From the NCBI RefSeq assembly GCF_035917575.1, contig NZ_CP109090.1:7378001-7442000 (forward strand): a stretch of DNA of 64,000 nucleotides, in the 5' to 3' direction. Shown piece by piece: positions 32,392-41,355 of this stretch. The notes beneath the pieces are model-generated. The model had not been told where the DNA came from, made no database searches, and saw only the letters and a list, made by a program, of their open reading frames with translations. Made by a program: the position numbers and the translations under genes. This DNA comes from Streptomyces sp. NBC_01788 (GTDB taxonomy: Bacteria; Actinomycetota; Actinomycetes; Streptomycetales; Streptomycetaceae). Each line of letters starts with the position of its first letter. Position 1 is the stretch's first letter.

Positions 32392-32467
32392 TGACCTGCA
32401 GAAAGCTGGCAGGGAGCCGTCTTCGAGGAGTCCAAAGTGCTGCGTACTCTGTTCAAGTCCAAGATCT
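32392..32467 (+). other. attL: left attachment site with 10-codon panD stub
   Basis: tgacctgcagaaag, ggcagggagccgtctt, aggagtccaaagtgctgcg and caagtccaagatc are shared with 55254-55328 in the same order; about 70 of 75 positions agree. The site includes the panD ribosome site and its GTG start (32437), after which the frame reads MLRTLFKSKI and then a TAG stop. It marks the left end of the integrated element. Confidence 0.88.
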
Positions 32468-32620
32468 AGCGTTTGGGTGTTTCCGCAGGTCAGGGCCCTG
32501 ATCGCCGCCTCCAGGTCAGCAAATGGTCAGCATCAGGCCGGACGGTGTCCGGCTTGCTGACCTGCACCCGCGGCAGGTATCGGCTGCCCCGCCCGACGCC
32601 CTGCTCGGAAGGCTTGATAC

Positions 32621-33757
32621 GTGGTTCGACAGCTCGCTCGTGGGATGGGGTCCTTCTTCAAGGAGTGCGGTTGTTCCAGGCCGACCCGTTGCCCGCACCC
32701 GTACACGATTCGGTTTCGGGACGCTCTCGGCAAGCAGCGTGAAGAGGCTGGTTTCGGCACGCAGGACGACGCGGTCGAGCGCCTTACGCAGATCTATGCG
32801 GAGAAAAAGAAGACGGCGCCGTCCGTTGCCGAGGCCCGCCGCGAGCTCGGTCAGCAGACGGTCGAAGAATACGCGAAGCAGTGGCGGCCCAGGCAGCGGA
32901 GGATGACGGAGTACTCCACGGGCTGGCACGTCGACAGCTCCATCAACGTGCACATCGTCCCCCGTCTCGGATCAAGGAAGCTGAACTCTGTGACCCCGAT
33001 CGTGGTCGAGCGTTTCCTGGACGAGTTGGAGGCCGATGGGGTGGGCCGCGGAAACCAGGTGAACATCTTCCGCACTCTGAAGGCGATCTTGCGGGACGCC
33101 TATGGCAAGGGGGCCATGGCGGACGATCCTGTAAAGGGGGTCCAGGAGCCGGAGTACGTCCGCCAGAAGGTGGTCATCCCGACCCTCGCCTACGTGAAGA
33201 AGGCACTGACTGCTGCTGACGAGTATCTCGCGCTTGAGATCGTCACGATGGTGGGCTGCGGCTTGCGAAACGGGGAAGCCCGGGCAGTGAACGTCAACAA
33301 CGTTGTGGCGGACGACGTCTACCGAGTGCACGAGCAGATCCACTCCAACACGCACAAGCCGGCGAAGCTGAAGCACCGCAAGGCGGGGGAGTTCCGGGAG
33401 GTCCCCCTTCCGCGCTCGGTGCGGGAAGCGATGGAGCGGTTTGAGGAGAAGCACGGCACCACGCAGGATGGCTATCTCCTGCGCGGCCCCAGCGGCTACT
33501 ACACGGAACCGATGGAACGCCGCCGCGTGCAGAAGCTTTTCAAGACACTCCCCGCGGAGGACGGTGTCGGCATGTACAGCTTCCGGCACTACTTCGCCTC
33601 GAACGCGCTCGGGAACGGAATACCGATCACCGACGTGGCCGAATGGATGGGGCACAAATCCATTGAGGAGACGTATCGGACCTACCGGCACCTGATGCCG
33701 GGGAGCATCGCGAAGGCGGCTCGCATTTTGGATGCCGGATTGTGGGAAGCGGCCTGA
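32621..33757 (+). CDS. int: Tyrosine site-specific integrase
   Basis: A 378-aa phage/ICE-type tyrosine recombinase that would insert and excise the 22.9-kb element at panD. Residues about 10-60 form an arm-binding head (GSFFKECGCSRPTRCPHPYT), 75-165 the SAM-like core-binding domain, and 180-370 the catalytic domain: Arg216 (GLRNGEA), YSFRH at 319-323 with Arg322, His345 (WMGHKS) and Tyr355 (YRHLMPG). The first position of the HxxR motif is Tyr instead of His, a tolerated variation in this group. It lies 150 bp inside attL, as usual for such elements. Codon usage is less GC-biased than in the flanking chromosome. No excisionase gene is recognised. Confidence 0.93.
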   Translation: MVRQLARGMGSFFKECGCSRPTRCPHPYTIRFRDALGKQREEAGFGTQDDAVERLTQIYAEKKKTAPSVAEARRELGQQTVEEYAKQWRPRQRRMTEYSTGWHVDSSINVHIVPRLGSRKLNSVTPIVVERFLDELEADGVGRGNQVNIFRTLKAILRDAYGKGAMADDPVKGVQEPEYVRQKVVIPTLAYVKKALTAADEYLALEIVTMVGCGLRNGEARAVNVNNVVADDVYRVHEQIHSNTHKPAKLKHRKAGEFREVPLPRSVREAMERFEEKHGTTQDGYLLRGPSGYYTEPMERRRVQKLFKTLPAEDGVGMYSFRHYFASNALGNGIPITDVAEWMGHKSIEETYRTYRHLMPGSIAKAARILDAGLWEAA

Positions 33758-33985
33758 TTCGATGCTGAGGTCAGCAAGTTTTCTGCCTGCTGGTAGTACA
33801 CGGTCCCGACCGCTCCTGACCTGCGATAGGTGAAATCGCAGGAGAAGACGCGAGGTTGGCCTCTTCTTGGCCCGGATCTTGGTGAGTGGGGGCTGTCTTC
33901 GTGGACGGAACCTGTGGTTCGAGGTGTCTAGTACTACAGCCGGTGGTTCACGTGACGTGACGGCGAGTGCCTCGTTGCTCCATTC

Positions 33986-35220
33986 GTGGGACTGATGTTG
34001 ACGCTGGGCGTGGTGCGGACGGGCGAGCTGAACGAGTTCGAAATCCGTTCGCTGGATGGGGAGTTGGAAGCGCTGTGCGCCTCGGTGGACGATGTGTTCG
34101 CGCGTCCAGCCTCGCGGGAGAACCTGCGGGCGATGGTGCATGGGCTGCTGAGCGAGGTGCCGCGCAAGAACATGTGGCAGCTGGCGGAGGCGGCCGGGCA
34201 CCCCAACCCCGACCGGCTGCAGGGCTTCCTTGCCAAGGCGGCCTGGGACGCCGACGAACTGCGTGACCGGGTGCGCGGCTTCGTGGTCGCCGCCCTGGCC
34301 GCCGACGACGCGGTCCTGATCGCGGATGAGACCGGCGATATCAAGAAGGGCACCAAGAGCGTCGGTGTGGCCCGCCAGTACACCGGCACGGCCGGCAGGA
34401 TCGAGAACGCCCAGGTCAGCGTCCACCTGTCCTACGGCTCCAGCCGGGGACGCACCCTGATCGACCGCGAGCTCTACCTCGGCAGGCACTGGGCCGGCAC
34501 CACCGCCGAGCATGAGCGTCGCTGTGCCGAGCAGGGCATCCCGCCCGAGAGGGCCACCGCGGTGGCGACCAAGCCAGAGCTGGCCCGGTGCATGCTGGAG
34601 CGCGCTCTGGAAGCCGACGTGCCCTTCACTTACTTCCTTGCCGACGAGGCGTACGGGCAGTGCCGCGCACTGCGCGCCTGGCTGGAAGAGCGCCGTGTGC
34701 GCTACGTGCTCGCGGTGCCCAAGGACGAGGTGATTCCACTGCCGGACGAGCGCACCCGCCAAGCCCGCGAGCTGTACGCCCTCGTGCCCGAGGAAACGTT
34801 CGAGCGCCGCTCGTGCGCCGACGGCGCCAAAGGCCCTCGCGACTACGACTGGGCCACCGTTCACCTCGCACCCACCGCCCAAGGACTGGAGCGCCACCTG
34901 CTGATCCGCCGCTCCACCGTGCTCAACAAAAAGGACAAGAAGACTGGCCAGCTCGTGCGCGAGATCTCCTACTTCCTGTGCCACACTGGCCCCGGCGCCA
35001 CCCTGGCCGCGCTGGTGACGGCCGCCGGGCAGCGCTGGATGGTGGAGGAGGCGTTTTAGGTGGCCAAGGGACAGGTGGGGCTGGACGAGCACGAGGTGCG
35101 CAAGTGGTGCTCCTGGTACCGGCACACCACCGTTTGCATGCTCGCCATGGCCTTCATGGCCGCCGTCCGGAGCCGGCTAATACCCCGCCAGCTGCCGACA
35201 CCCAGCCTCCGACCGTGAAC
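33986..35220 (+). pseudogene. IS701-family transposase, interrupted
   Basis: The first 357 codons are a good IS701 DDE transposase: VLIADETGDIKKGTKSVGVA with the first Asp, FTYFLADEAYGQCRALRAWL with the second, and RWMVEEAF near the last Glu. At 35057 a TAG stop replaces the CAG usual in EEAFQVAKGQVGLD; reading continues in frame with VAKGQVGLDEHEVRKW and CSWYRHTTVCMLAMAFM. A second lesion, a frameshift near 35178, displaces the C-terminal part (NEIRRLYDRIVLAP, then HWHRWRTRHQ). A nonsense mutation plus a frameshift make it a pseudogene. Confidence 0.85.
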
Positions 35221-35392
35221 GAGATCCGCCGCCTGTACGACCGGATCGTCCTCGCCCCCGCCCGCGCCGCACGGACCTGGCTGGCCATGCACTGGCACCG
35301 CTGGCGCACCCGCCACCAATCCGGGCCCGGACCAGCCACTACCGTGTCCGAGCTGCACGAACTCACTCACCGTGAAACCACCGGCCGTAACA

Positions 35393-35851
35393 CTAGTGGT
35401 GCCAAGCTCGCCCGCCCGTGTTGTGGATGAACCGCTGCAACACCTTGAGGGCGGTCAGGTACTCGTCATCGGAGATACCCGCGTGCCGTTCCGCCCAGAG
35501 CTCGTTCTGAAGGGCTGCGGCCTTGTCGTAGAACGCCCTGCCCTCAGCCGTGATGCCCAGGCGTCCCTCGGCATCCTCGGTGATCCAGCCCTGGGCGATG
35601 ATCGTGTCGATCTCTGACTCCATGGTTTCCGGGCCGGTGTCGAGATAGTTCCGAAGGAGGTGGGACACTTCGTCACGGGTCTTGACGGTGTCGGCGCTTG
35701 CGACCTGCGCGAGGGCCCACCACTGCGGTTGGGTGGTGCCGATCCCCGCGAGGGCGGCCCGGGTGCGAGCGATGACGGCCTTGTAGGCCGCCCAACTCCA
35801 GTAGCCGATGGGCTGCTTGAGCAGGTCGGTGTCGCTGTGCGAGTACTCCAT
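35393..35851 (-). CDS. MarR-family transcriptional regulator
   Basis: A 152-aa winged-helix regulator. The DNA-binding part includes TRAALAGIGTTQPQWWALAQ, a recognition region VSHLLRNYLDTG and a wing LGITAEGRAFYDKA. MarR proteins usually repress an efflux or redox gene and respond to small ligands, but no such partner lies next to it. The gene is enclosed by two right ends of an IS701 element and its TAG stop lies in the first CTAG end. A MerR-type promoter with a 19-bp spacer lies 44 bp upstream. I infer that it travels with the IS. Confidence 0.85.
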   Translation of the reverse strand: MEYSHSDTDLLKQPIGYWSWAAYKAVIARTRAALAGIGTTQPQWWALAQVASADTVKTRDEVSHLLRNYLDTGPETMESEIDTIIAQGWITEDAEGRLGITAEGRAFYDKAAALQNELWAERHAGISDDEYLTALKVLQRFIHNTGGRAWHH

Positions 35852-35894
35852 GGCTGAAACCCCTGTCGCTGTCTGAGTCGGTTCGACGAGATCG

Positions 35895-35925
35895 ACCGTA
35901 GAAACTCAACTGGACTTGAGGTCAA
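35895..35925 (-). promoter_or_regulatory. MerR/SoxR-type promoter with 19-bp spacer
   Basis: On the minus strand TTGACC (-35) and TACGGT (-10) are 19 bp apart, with the dyad ctcaagtccagttgag in between. Such overlong spacers with a central dyad are typical of MerR-family activators. It would drive the MarR gene, although the window has no MerR regulator for it. Confidence 0.6.
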
Positions 35926-36200
35926 GGGCGTACCAGTCGGCTCGTCCAAGAGGTCGCCTACTTGCTACTCACTCACCGTGAAACCACCGGCTGTAGTACT
36001 AGCTGACGGACCATGCCGATCACTCGCCCCCGTCCTGACACATGGACACTACGGAGACGGCCCCCGGCTCGTGCCTGGAAGGTCGGGCACCGCCTTCCAA
36101 CTGCCCGAGCCATTCCAGCGGGGAGTTTCATCGCCCAGTCGATTCCAAGTACGGTCAACGTTTGGGCCCGACCGTCCCGTTATTGAGGCAGTATCCCGGT

Positions 36201-36548
36201 ATGAACAACGGGATGCGGTACGCGGTGATCGCCACTTCGGTGCTTGTCATCGCTGCGATGGTGATGGTGTGGCTCACCGTGGATCTGAATGCGGCGGGGC
36301 AAGTGGCCTCCATCGTGGCCGCGTGCGCGGCGGTGATCGCTCTGGCGCGGGAACTTTTGCGGCGGGGCGGGCAGTCGGCTGTCGCCGTCGCATTGCGGAC
36401 GGGCAGGGCGTCAGCCCGATCAGGGGCTGATGCCAACAGCGGCATCACAGGCCCGGCGAACAGCCTGCATGGCGAGTTCCAGGCGGAGCGCACCGGAGAC
36501 GCCGACGGCGACGGCGGTAACGCCAACACGGGCATCCGCCTGAGCTGA
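36201..36548 (+). CDS. Small two-helix membrane protein next to the STAND gene
   Basis: A 115-aa protein with two predicted membrane helices (VIATSVLVIAAMVMVWLTV and AGQVASIVAACAAVIALARE) and a cytoplasmic tail rich in Gly, Ala, Asn, and Asp. The tail contains ANSGITGPANS and ends TGDADGDGGNANTGI. The latter resembles the head of the adjacent STAND protein (TGSAHAEPNGWANSG). The start ATG 36201 is preceded by a weak GAGG. It lies 41 bp upstream of the STAND gene and is probably co-transcribed. I do not know its function; a membrane-acting partner of the STAND protein is a hypothesis. Confidence 0.7.
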   Translation: MNNGMRYAVIATSVLVIAAMVMVWLTVDLNAAGQVASIVAACAAVIALARELLRRGGQSAVAVALRTGRASARSGADANSGITGPANSLHGEFQAERTGDADGDGGNANTGIRLS

Positions 36549-36589
36549 CCCACACCGACCAGCTGTCTACAGCAGTAGCACCTGAACGG

Positions 36590-38989
36590 ATGTCCATGCG
36601 CAGAGACAGGAAAATGCTCAAGGTCTCGGATACTGGCAGCGCTCATGCCGAACCCAATGGTTGGGCAAACAGCGGATATGTCGAAAACGTCACGGTCGTA
36701 GTCAAGGAAGCCTTCCGACCGCAGTGGCCACTGCTCGTGGGCTCTGTCCCGGTGCCCGCCTCCCAGTTCGAGCCTCGTGAAGCCTCGTCGGGTCTGCGCG
36801 AGTGGATCGACTCCGCCGACACGACACCTTCGACAATGGTCCTGTGCGGCATGGGGGGCGTGGGCAAGACGCAGGTGGCGGCCGACTTCGCCGCGGACAT
36901 GCTCGCGAAGGCTCGCTCTCAGAAGGTCGACTCAGCCTCCGTCAACACCGACACACAGCCGTCCGACCCTGTTGCTTCGCCACTGGCGCGGGTGGATCTG
37001 GTCGTCTGGGTGACTGCCGATCGCACTGAGCACATCGTGGGCACCTACGCCCGCGCCTGGCGTGCCGTCACCGGTCTGAGTCCCTCGGGCGACGCGGACG
37101 ACGAGGCTGCCCGCTTCCTCTCGTGGCTTGCCACGACTCCCCGACAGTGGCTAGTGGTTCTGGACGATGTGCCGGATGTGGGGGCATTACGGGACTGGTT
37201 GCCGCCGCGCACGGCCGGCGGACGCTGTGTGGTGACCACCCGCAGCAAGGACGCCGCCTGGCACACCGAGCACCGTGCCCGCGTGGACGTCGGCCTGTAC
37301 ACCCCTGCCATGTCCAGGCGTTACCTGCAAAACGTCCTTAGGCTGCAAGGACGTGAGCAGGACGCCACCCATCTTGAGCGCCTCGCTGACGATCTCGGCC
37401 ATCTGCCGCTTGCGCTTGCGCAGGCAGCCGCCTACCTCTGCGAGGATCGCTCTTTGACCGTCGCGCAGTACCGGGCTCTGCTCGCGGACCGCACCCTCCA
37501 GCTGGCCGACGTGCTGCCTGACGACAGTAGTCTTCCGGACACGCAGCAGCACACCGTGGCCGCTGCGTGGCACCTATCGGTACAACGAGCGAACGAACTC
37601 GCTCCCGTGGGCCTCGCGAGTCCGCTGCTGACGGTGCTGTGCCTGCTGGACACCCACGCGGTTCCCATGGCGACGATCACTACGCCTGCGATGGTCCACT
37701 ACCTCAATACGCAGCGGCTGAGCGGCCGACAACTGCCAGGTTCAGCCCATCACGCTCGACGGGCGTTGCAGATACTACGCCGACTCAGTCTCGTGAACCT
37801 AGCGCCTCGAGGAACGGACGAGCGGGACGATTTCATCAGCATGCATCAGCTCATCCAGCGCGCTGTACGAGAAAGGGTCCAGCCCTCGGACCTGAACACT
37901 GCGGTCCGAGCGGCAGCTGACGCTCTTGAGGAGGTGTGGCCGCCGGGCGTGGACTACGCGGACACCGCCACCGGCCGCTCCCTAATGTCCAGCGCGGAGC
38001 ACCTTATCGCGCATGACACAGCGGATGCGCTGTGGGATGCACAGGGGCCTCACCGCGTACTTACGCGGCTCGGCCTACAGTTGCAGGCCACCGGGCGCCG
38101 GGATCAGGGACTGCTGCACTATAGATCGATGCTGCGCACCGCGCGACGGCTACTGGGCGAAAATGCTCCGGAGACCCTGTTCCTACGCAGCGACATCGCA
38201 GGGTTGCAGGCCGAGGACGGCGACGTGCCAGCGGCGGTGAAGGAGCTCCAAGCGGTGCTGGCTGCTCAACGCCGCCTCCTGGGCGACGAGCACGCGCATG
38301 TGCTGACCACGCTGAACAATCTGGCGCACTGGCGCGGCGTTACAGGGGACTATGCGGGAGCAGTCGCTGAGTACGACCGCCTCCTCGACACCCTGCAGCG
38401 ACTGCCTACTCCGTCAGACGAGGATGTTCTCGTCACTCGTCGCAACCGCGCTCACTACATGACCCAATGCGGACGGGAAGCCGAAGCCCTGCCGGAACTG
38501 CGCACTGTCGTCGAGGGCACCACGCGAATCAGCGGCCCGCGTCATCCTCGCACCATGGTCGCCCGCAACGCTTTGGCCAGCTGCTTGGGCCGACTGGGGC
38601 ACAACGAAGAAGCGATCGAAATACTCACGCCTTTGCTGGCCGACCAGCAGACGGTGCACGGAGAGCTCCACAGCGAGGCCCTGATCACCCGCGCAAACCT
38701 CGCCCAACAACGCGGCAAGGCGGGCCACCTCGACGAGGCGGTCACAGAACTCACGGAGCTCGTACCACTGTTCATCACCGTGTTCGGCGCCGACCAGGTA
38801 CGCACCCTCACCTGCCGCACCGTACTCGCCGAGTGGACCTGGCGAGCAGGCAAGAAGGAGAGTGCCCGCGCCCAGATGGAGAACGTGGCCGACCACGCGA
38901 CACGGGCTTTGGGCCCGCACCACCATGTCACCACAGACGTACGCCAGATCCTGGCCTACTGGTCCGCAGACGCCGGAACTGCAGGATGA
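36590..38989 (+). CDS. STAND NTPase: NB-ARC and tetratricopeptide repeats
   Basis: A 799-aa NLR-like signalling ATPase. A 45-residue head with TGSAHAEPNGWANSG is followed by an NB-ARC core: Walker A CGMGGVGKT (86-94), Walker B WLVVLDDV (187-194), CVVTTRS sensor and HLPLALAQAA (GLPLA-like). A winged-helix part (FISMHQLIQRAVRE) leads into about ten tetratricopeptide-like repeats to the C-terminus (ALPELRTVVEGTTRISGPRH, HVLTTLNNLAHWRGVTGDYA). Such proteins stay monomeric until the repeats sense a trigger, and then oligomerise to fire an effector; several bacterial relatives defend against phage. No enzymatic effector domain is fused, so the small membrane protein upstream may serve as one. ATG 36590 or 36596. 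Confidence 0.85.
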   Translation: MSMRRDRKMLKVSDTGSAHAEPNGWANSGYVENVTVVVKEAFRPQWPLLVGSVPVPASQFEPREASSGLREWIDSADTTPSTMVLCGMGGVGKTQVAADFAADMLAKARSQKVDSASVNTDTQPSDPVASPLARVDLVVWVTADRTEHIVGTYARAWRAVTGLSPSGDADDEAARFLSWLATTPRQWLVVLDDVPDVGALRDWLPPRTAGGRCVVTTRSKDAAWHTEHRARVDVGLYTPAMSRRYLQNVLRLQGREQDATHLERLADDLGHLPLALAQAAAYLCEDRSLTVAQYRALLADRTLQLADVLPDDSSLPDTQQHTVAAAWHLSVQRANELAPVGLASPLLTVLCLLDTHAVPMATITTPAMVHYLNTQRLSGRQLPGSAHHARRALQILRRLSLVNLAPRGTDERDDFISMHQLIQRAVRERVQPSDLNTAVRAAADALEEVWPPGVDYADTATGRSLMSSAEHLIAHDTADALWDAQGPHRVLTRLGLQLQATGRRDQGLLHYRSMLRTARRLLGENAPETLFLRSDIAGLQAEDGDVPAAVKELQAVLAAQRRLLGDEHAHVLTTLNNLAHWRGVTGDYAGAVAEYDRLLDTLQRLPTPSDEDVLVTRRNRAHYMTQCGREAEALPELRTVVEGTTRISGPRHPRTMVARNALASCLGRLGHNEEAIEILTPLLADQQTVHGELHSEALITRANLAQQRGKAGHLDEAVTELTELVPLFITVFGADQVRTLTCRTVLAEWTWRAGKKESARAQMENVADHATRALGPHHHVTTDVRQILAYWSADAGTAG

Positions 38990-39430
38990 CAGGCCACCCG
39001 GCTGTCGTCCGGGGGAAGGGAGTTCGGACAGCTGGAATACACCCGGAGGCACCCCTCTCAAGAAGGCCCGCCCCTACCCCAAACCACTTGCCGATCAGAG
39101 TGTAGATGAGCCTTGACCCCGGAGCCTGGACACGGGTTATGCGGCTGGTGTCAGCGTAGTTGATGTTGCTTCGGGAGCTGTCTCGCCGGTCGATACTGGT
39201 CCAGACCGGCTGGGCCGCTTCCTCGGGCACGGCGTCGGTGAGGCCGTCGAGGTGCTGGACTGCCTCACCGAGAGAAGCGGACCGGTCCGACGATGCATTC
39301 TTACCCCTGTGCAGCATGTGAAGAAAACGTGTGAGGGGGAGGGCGGTCATAGCCGTATCCTCTAGAGGGACATGACAAAACAACCCCCACGGTCGGCTGC
39401 CAGAACCGCACGAGAGGCGGGCGACCCAAG
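38990..39430 (-). other. Intergenic stretch with one doubtful minus-strand frame
   Basis: A minus-strand open frame from ATG 39350 to about 39000 reads MTALPLTRFLHMLHRGKNAS and later IYTLIGKWFGVGAGLLERG. It has no recognised domain and overlaps the 3' end of the STAND gene region. It could be a small gene, but the composition is not convincing. Confidence 0.25.
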
Positions 39431-41350
39431 GTGATGATCGATTACAACGTCAGCGACCACTGGTCCGCTGATGATCCGGCCTGGCTGAAGTCCCTCGTGT
39501 CGTCACTCGACCGACACCACGGCGTGAGCACCATTCTGCCGCTCACCGTACTCGCAGAAGAGATCCTGCAGTGGGTGGAGCTTGCCAGCGGCGTCGATGC
39601 CTGGAAGAACACCGCCAACCGGAAGTCGCTGCGGCTCGACCTCGACGAATCCATCAACATGCTTGGCGCCTCACTTCGCGCGCACATCGGCGCATCACTC
39701 GCACAGTTCCAAGCCGCCTTCTCGCAGCTCACCGGGAGCCCCACGAGGGTCTTGGCGCAGCCGCCGGGCACCCGCACCGACGCTGTCTGGACCAACGTCA
39801 CCAAAGCCGCGAAGGACCTCCTCAGGACGCTCGAGACAGACGAAGCTGTCCGCGCCAGCTGGGATGACCTCGTGGCCACGGCTCAGAACCGTGCCCTGGA
39901 GGGCCGGGAATACCGCCCGATTGCCGAACTGCTCTTCGATCAACTACGCAGGCGCGGACTCAGCGCGAAGTCGATCTTCCGCGACCTGATCTCGGTGATC
40001 GCATTCGGCCGTGACCCCTACGCCATTCCCATCGGCCAGAGCAACATGCCGCTACAGGAGCGGATCGCGAACGCCCGAACTCACGTCGGCACTCCGGCGA
40101 AAGTCGAGCCGGTCGTGGTGTGGCTCGGCTACCGGGGTGAGGCTTTCATCCACCTCTCCGCTGGGCGGGTGACCTTCATCAACGCCCACTGGGCAGTACC
40201 CAACGCCAGGCCCGAAGGTCAGGACTTCGAGCACAAGGAAGAGCTCTGGGAACTGGTGCGCAGCAATGATCTCTTCAAGATCGCGAAGATGGTCGATGAG
40301 GAGTCCGACGTGGACTTCCTGGTACGCGTCGACCTCGGCACGACCACGGCGGCCGGCGCATTGGACCGCGCCGTTCGCATTGTGAACACGATCCTCAACG
40401 TCTCGATACACAACTCTGGCGGGATCCGCCCGCACCTCGCCCAGCACGCGGTCCTGCGCTCCGGTAAGGCCGGCTCTCTCAACTCTTTCGTCTCCCCGCG
40501 CGAGACGGGCTTCCCCGATGATCGCTACGGCGCGGGCATCACCGCGGACGCGATCGCGAAGCACGGGCCGCGCATCGCCTCGGCGCTGGCCCGCGAAGAA
40601 CTTCCCCGGTTCCTCGCGGCCGCACTCGAAGCACAGACAATCGCCGACCGCCCCTTCAGCCGCGAAATGGCTCTGAGCAAGCCTTCCGAAGCCGACATCA
40701 GCAGCGTAATTCCGCTCGCGGACCGTGTGGTGCAACACGTCGCGGCGCACGCTGCGCTCGGCCCCAACGACCTATTCGATCTCCTCGGCAAGCATTGGCC
40801 TCATGCTCGGTGGCTCACCGACATGCAGCGAGCCGTTGGCATGTGCTTGCTCGGCGTTGGAAACCGAAGTGAACTGCTCAGCGAGCTGACCGGGGAGTGG
40901 CTCGCGAAGAACCCGCCACGCCCGTGGCTTCTGTTCGTCGCTGACCGCTCCGGCGATCTCCTTTCGCTTTGCCGCATCGAGTCCGAGCGCGCCTGGATCA
41001 GGCGGATGTTCGCGAGTGTGAGCGACCACAGCGAGTACCGTGCACTGATCGCGTACTACACCGCCGAAGGCGCCGTACTGGAAGCCCGACGCCGTCGCGT
41101 CCGAAATGCCCTGGTGCATGGGAACCCCGCCAGTTTCGCGATCGTCGAGTCAGTGCGCGAGTACGCCGAGTTCCTGAGTCGCAGCGCGCTCAACCGTGGC
41201 TTCGAGTCCTATGTTCAGGGCAAGGCACCCGCTGCCGCACTCGCGCAGCAGACTGATCAGGTCACGGCGATGCAGGGCGGCCAAGACGCCGCCAGCTACT
41301 GGCGGAATCGGCTCGTCGCCAGAGCTTCACCGACCGCGAAGTCTTCGTAG
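39431..41350 (+). CDS. Large unrecognised protein with C-terminal HEPN RNase motif
   Basis: A 639-aa protein without a signal peptide or membrane helix. I do not recognise the first 500 residues, which are mixed alpha/beta (VVVWLGYRGEAFIHLSAGRV, SDVDFLVRVDLGTTTAAG). The last 150 residues are helical and contain RVRNALVHGNPASF, that is R558-N-x3-H563, the catalytic Rx4-6H motif of HEPN ribonucleases, in the expected last-but-one helix. HEPN proteins in defence islands cut RNA when a sensor part is triggered, and the domain order (large N-terminal sensor, HEPN tail) fits this. GTG 39431 or ATG 39434 follows AAGG. It is followed immediately by a remnant IS5-type element. Confidence 0.7.
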   Translation: MMIDYNVSDHWSADDPAWLKSLVSSLDRHHGVSTILPLTVLAEEILQWVELASGVDAWKNTANRKSLRLDLDESINMLGASLRAHIGASLAQFQAAFSQLTGSPTRVLAQPPGTRTDAVWTNVTKAAKDLLRTLETDEAVRASWDDLVATAQNRALEGREYRPIAELLFDQLRRRGLSAKSIFRDLISVIAFGRDPYAIPIGQSNMPLQERIANARTHVGTPAKVEPVVVWLGYRGEAFIHLSAGRVTFINAHWAVPNARPEGQDFEHKEELWELVRSNDLFKIAKMVDEESDVDFLVRVDLGTTTAAGALDRAVRIVNTILNVSIHNSGGIRPHLAQHAVLRSGKAGSLNSFVSPRETGFPDDRYGAGITADAIAKHGPRIASALAREELPRFLAAALEAQTIADRPFSREMALSKPSEADISSVIPLADRVVQHVAAHAALGPNDLFDLLGKHWPHARWLTDMQRAVGMCLLGVGNRSELLSELTGEWLAKNPPRPWLLFVADRSGDLLSLCRIESERAWIRRMFASVSDHSEYRALIAYYTAEGAVLEARRRRVRNALVHGNPASFAIVESVREYAEFLSRSALNRGFESYVQGKAPAAALAQQTDQVTAMQGGQDAASYWRNRLVARASPTAKSS

Positions 41351-41355
41351 ACTCT

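Larger units (their letters stand above)
33928..36002 (+). mobile_element. IS701-family element with duplicated right end and MarR passenger
   Basis: The left end reads ctagtactacagccggtggt (33928 on). Its inverted match lies at 35978-36002 and a diverged third copy at 35363-35396. The tetranucleotide CTAG stands at 33928, 35393 and 35999, fitting the 4-bp target duplication of IS701. The part to 35396 is the dead IS; the part beyond it carries a MarR gene and then a second, better right end. Confidence 0.75.
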
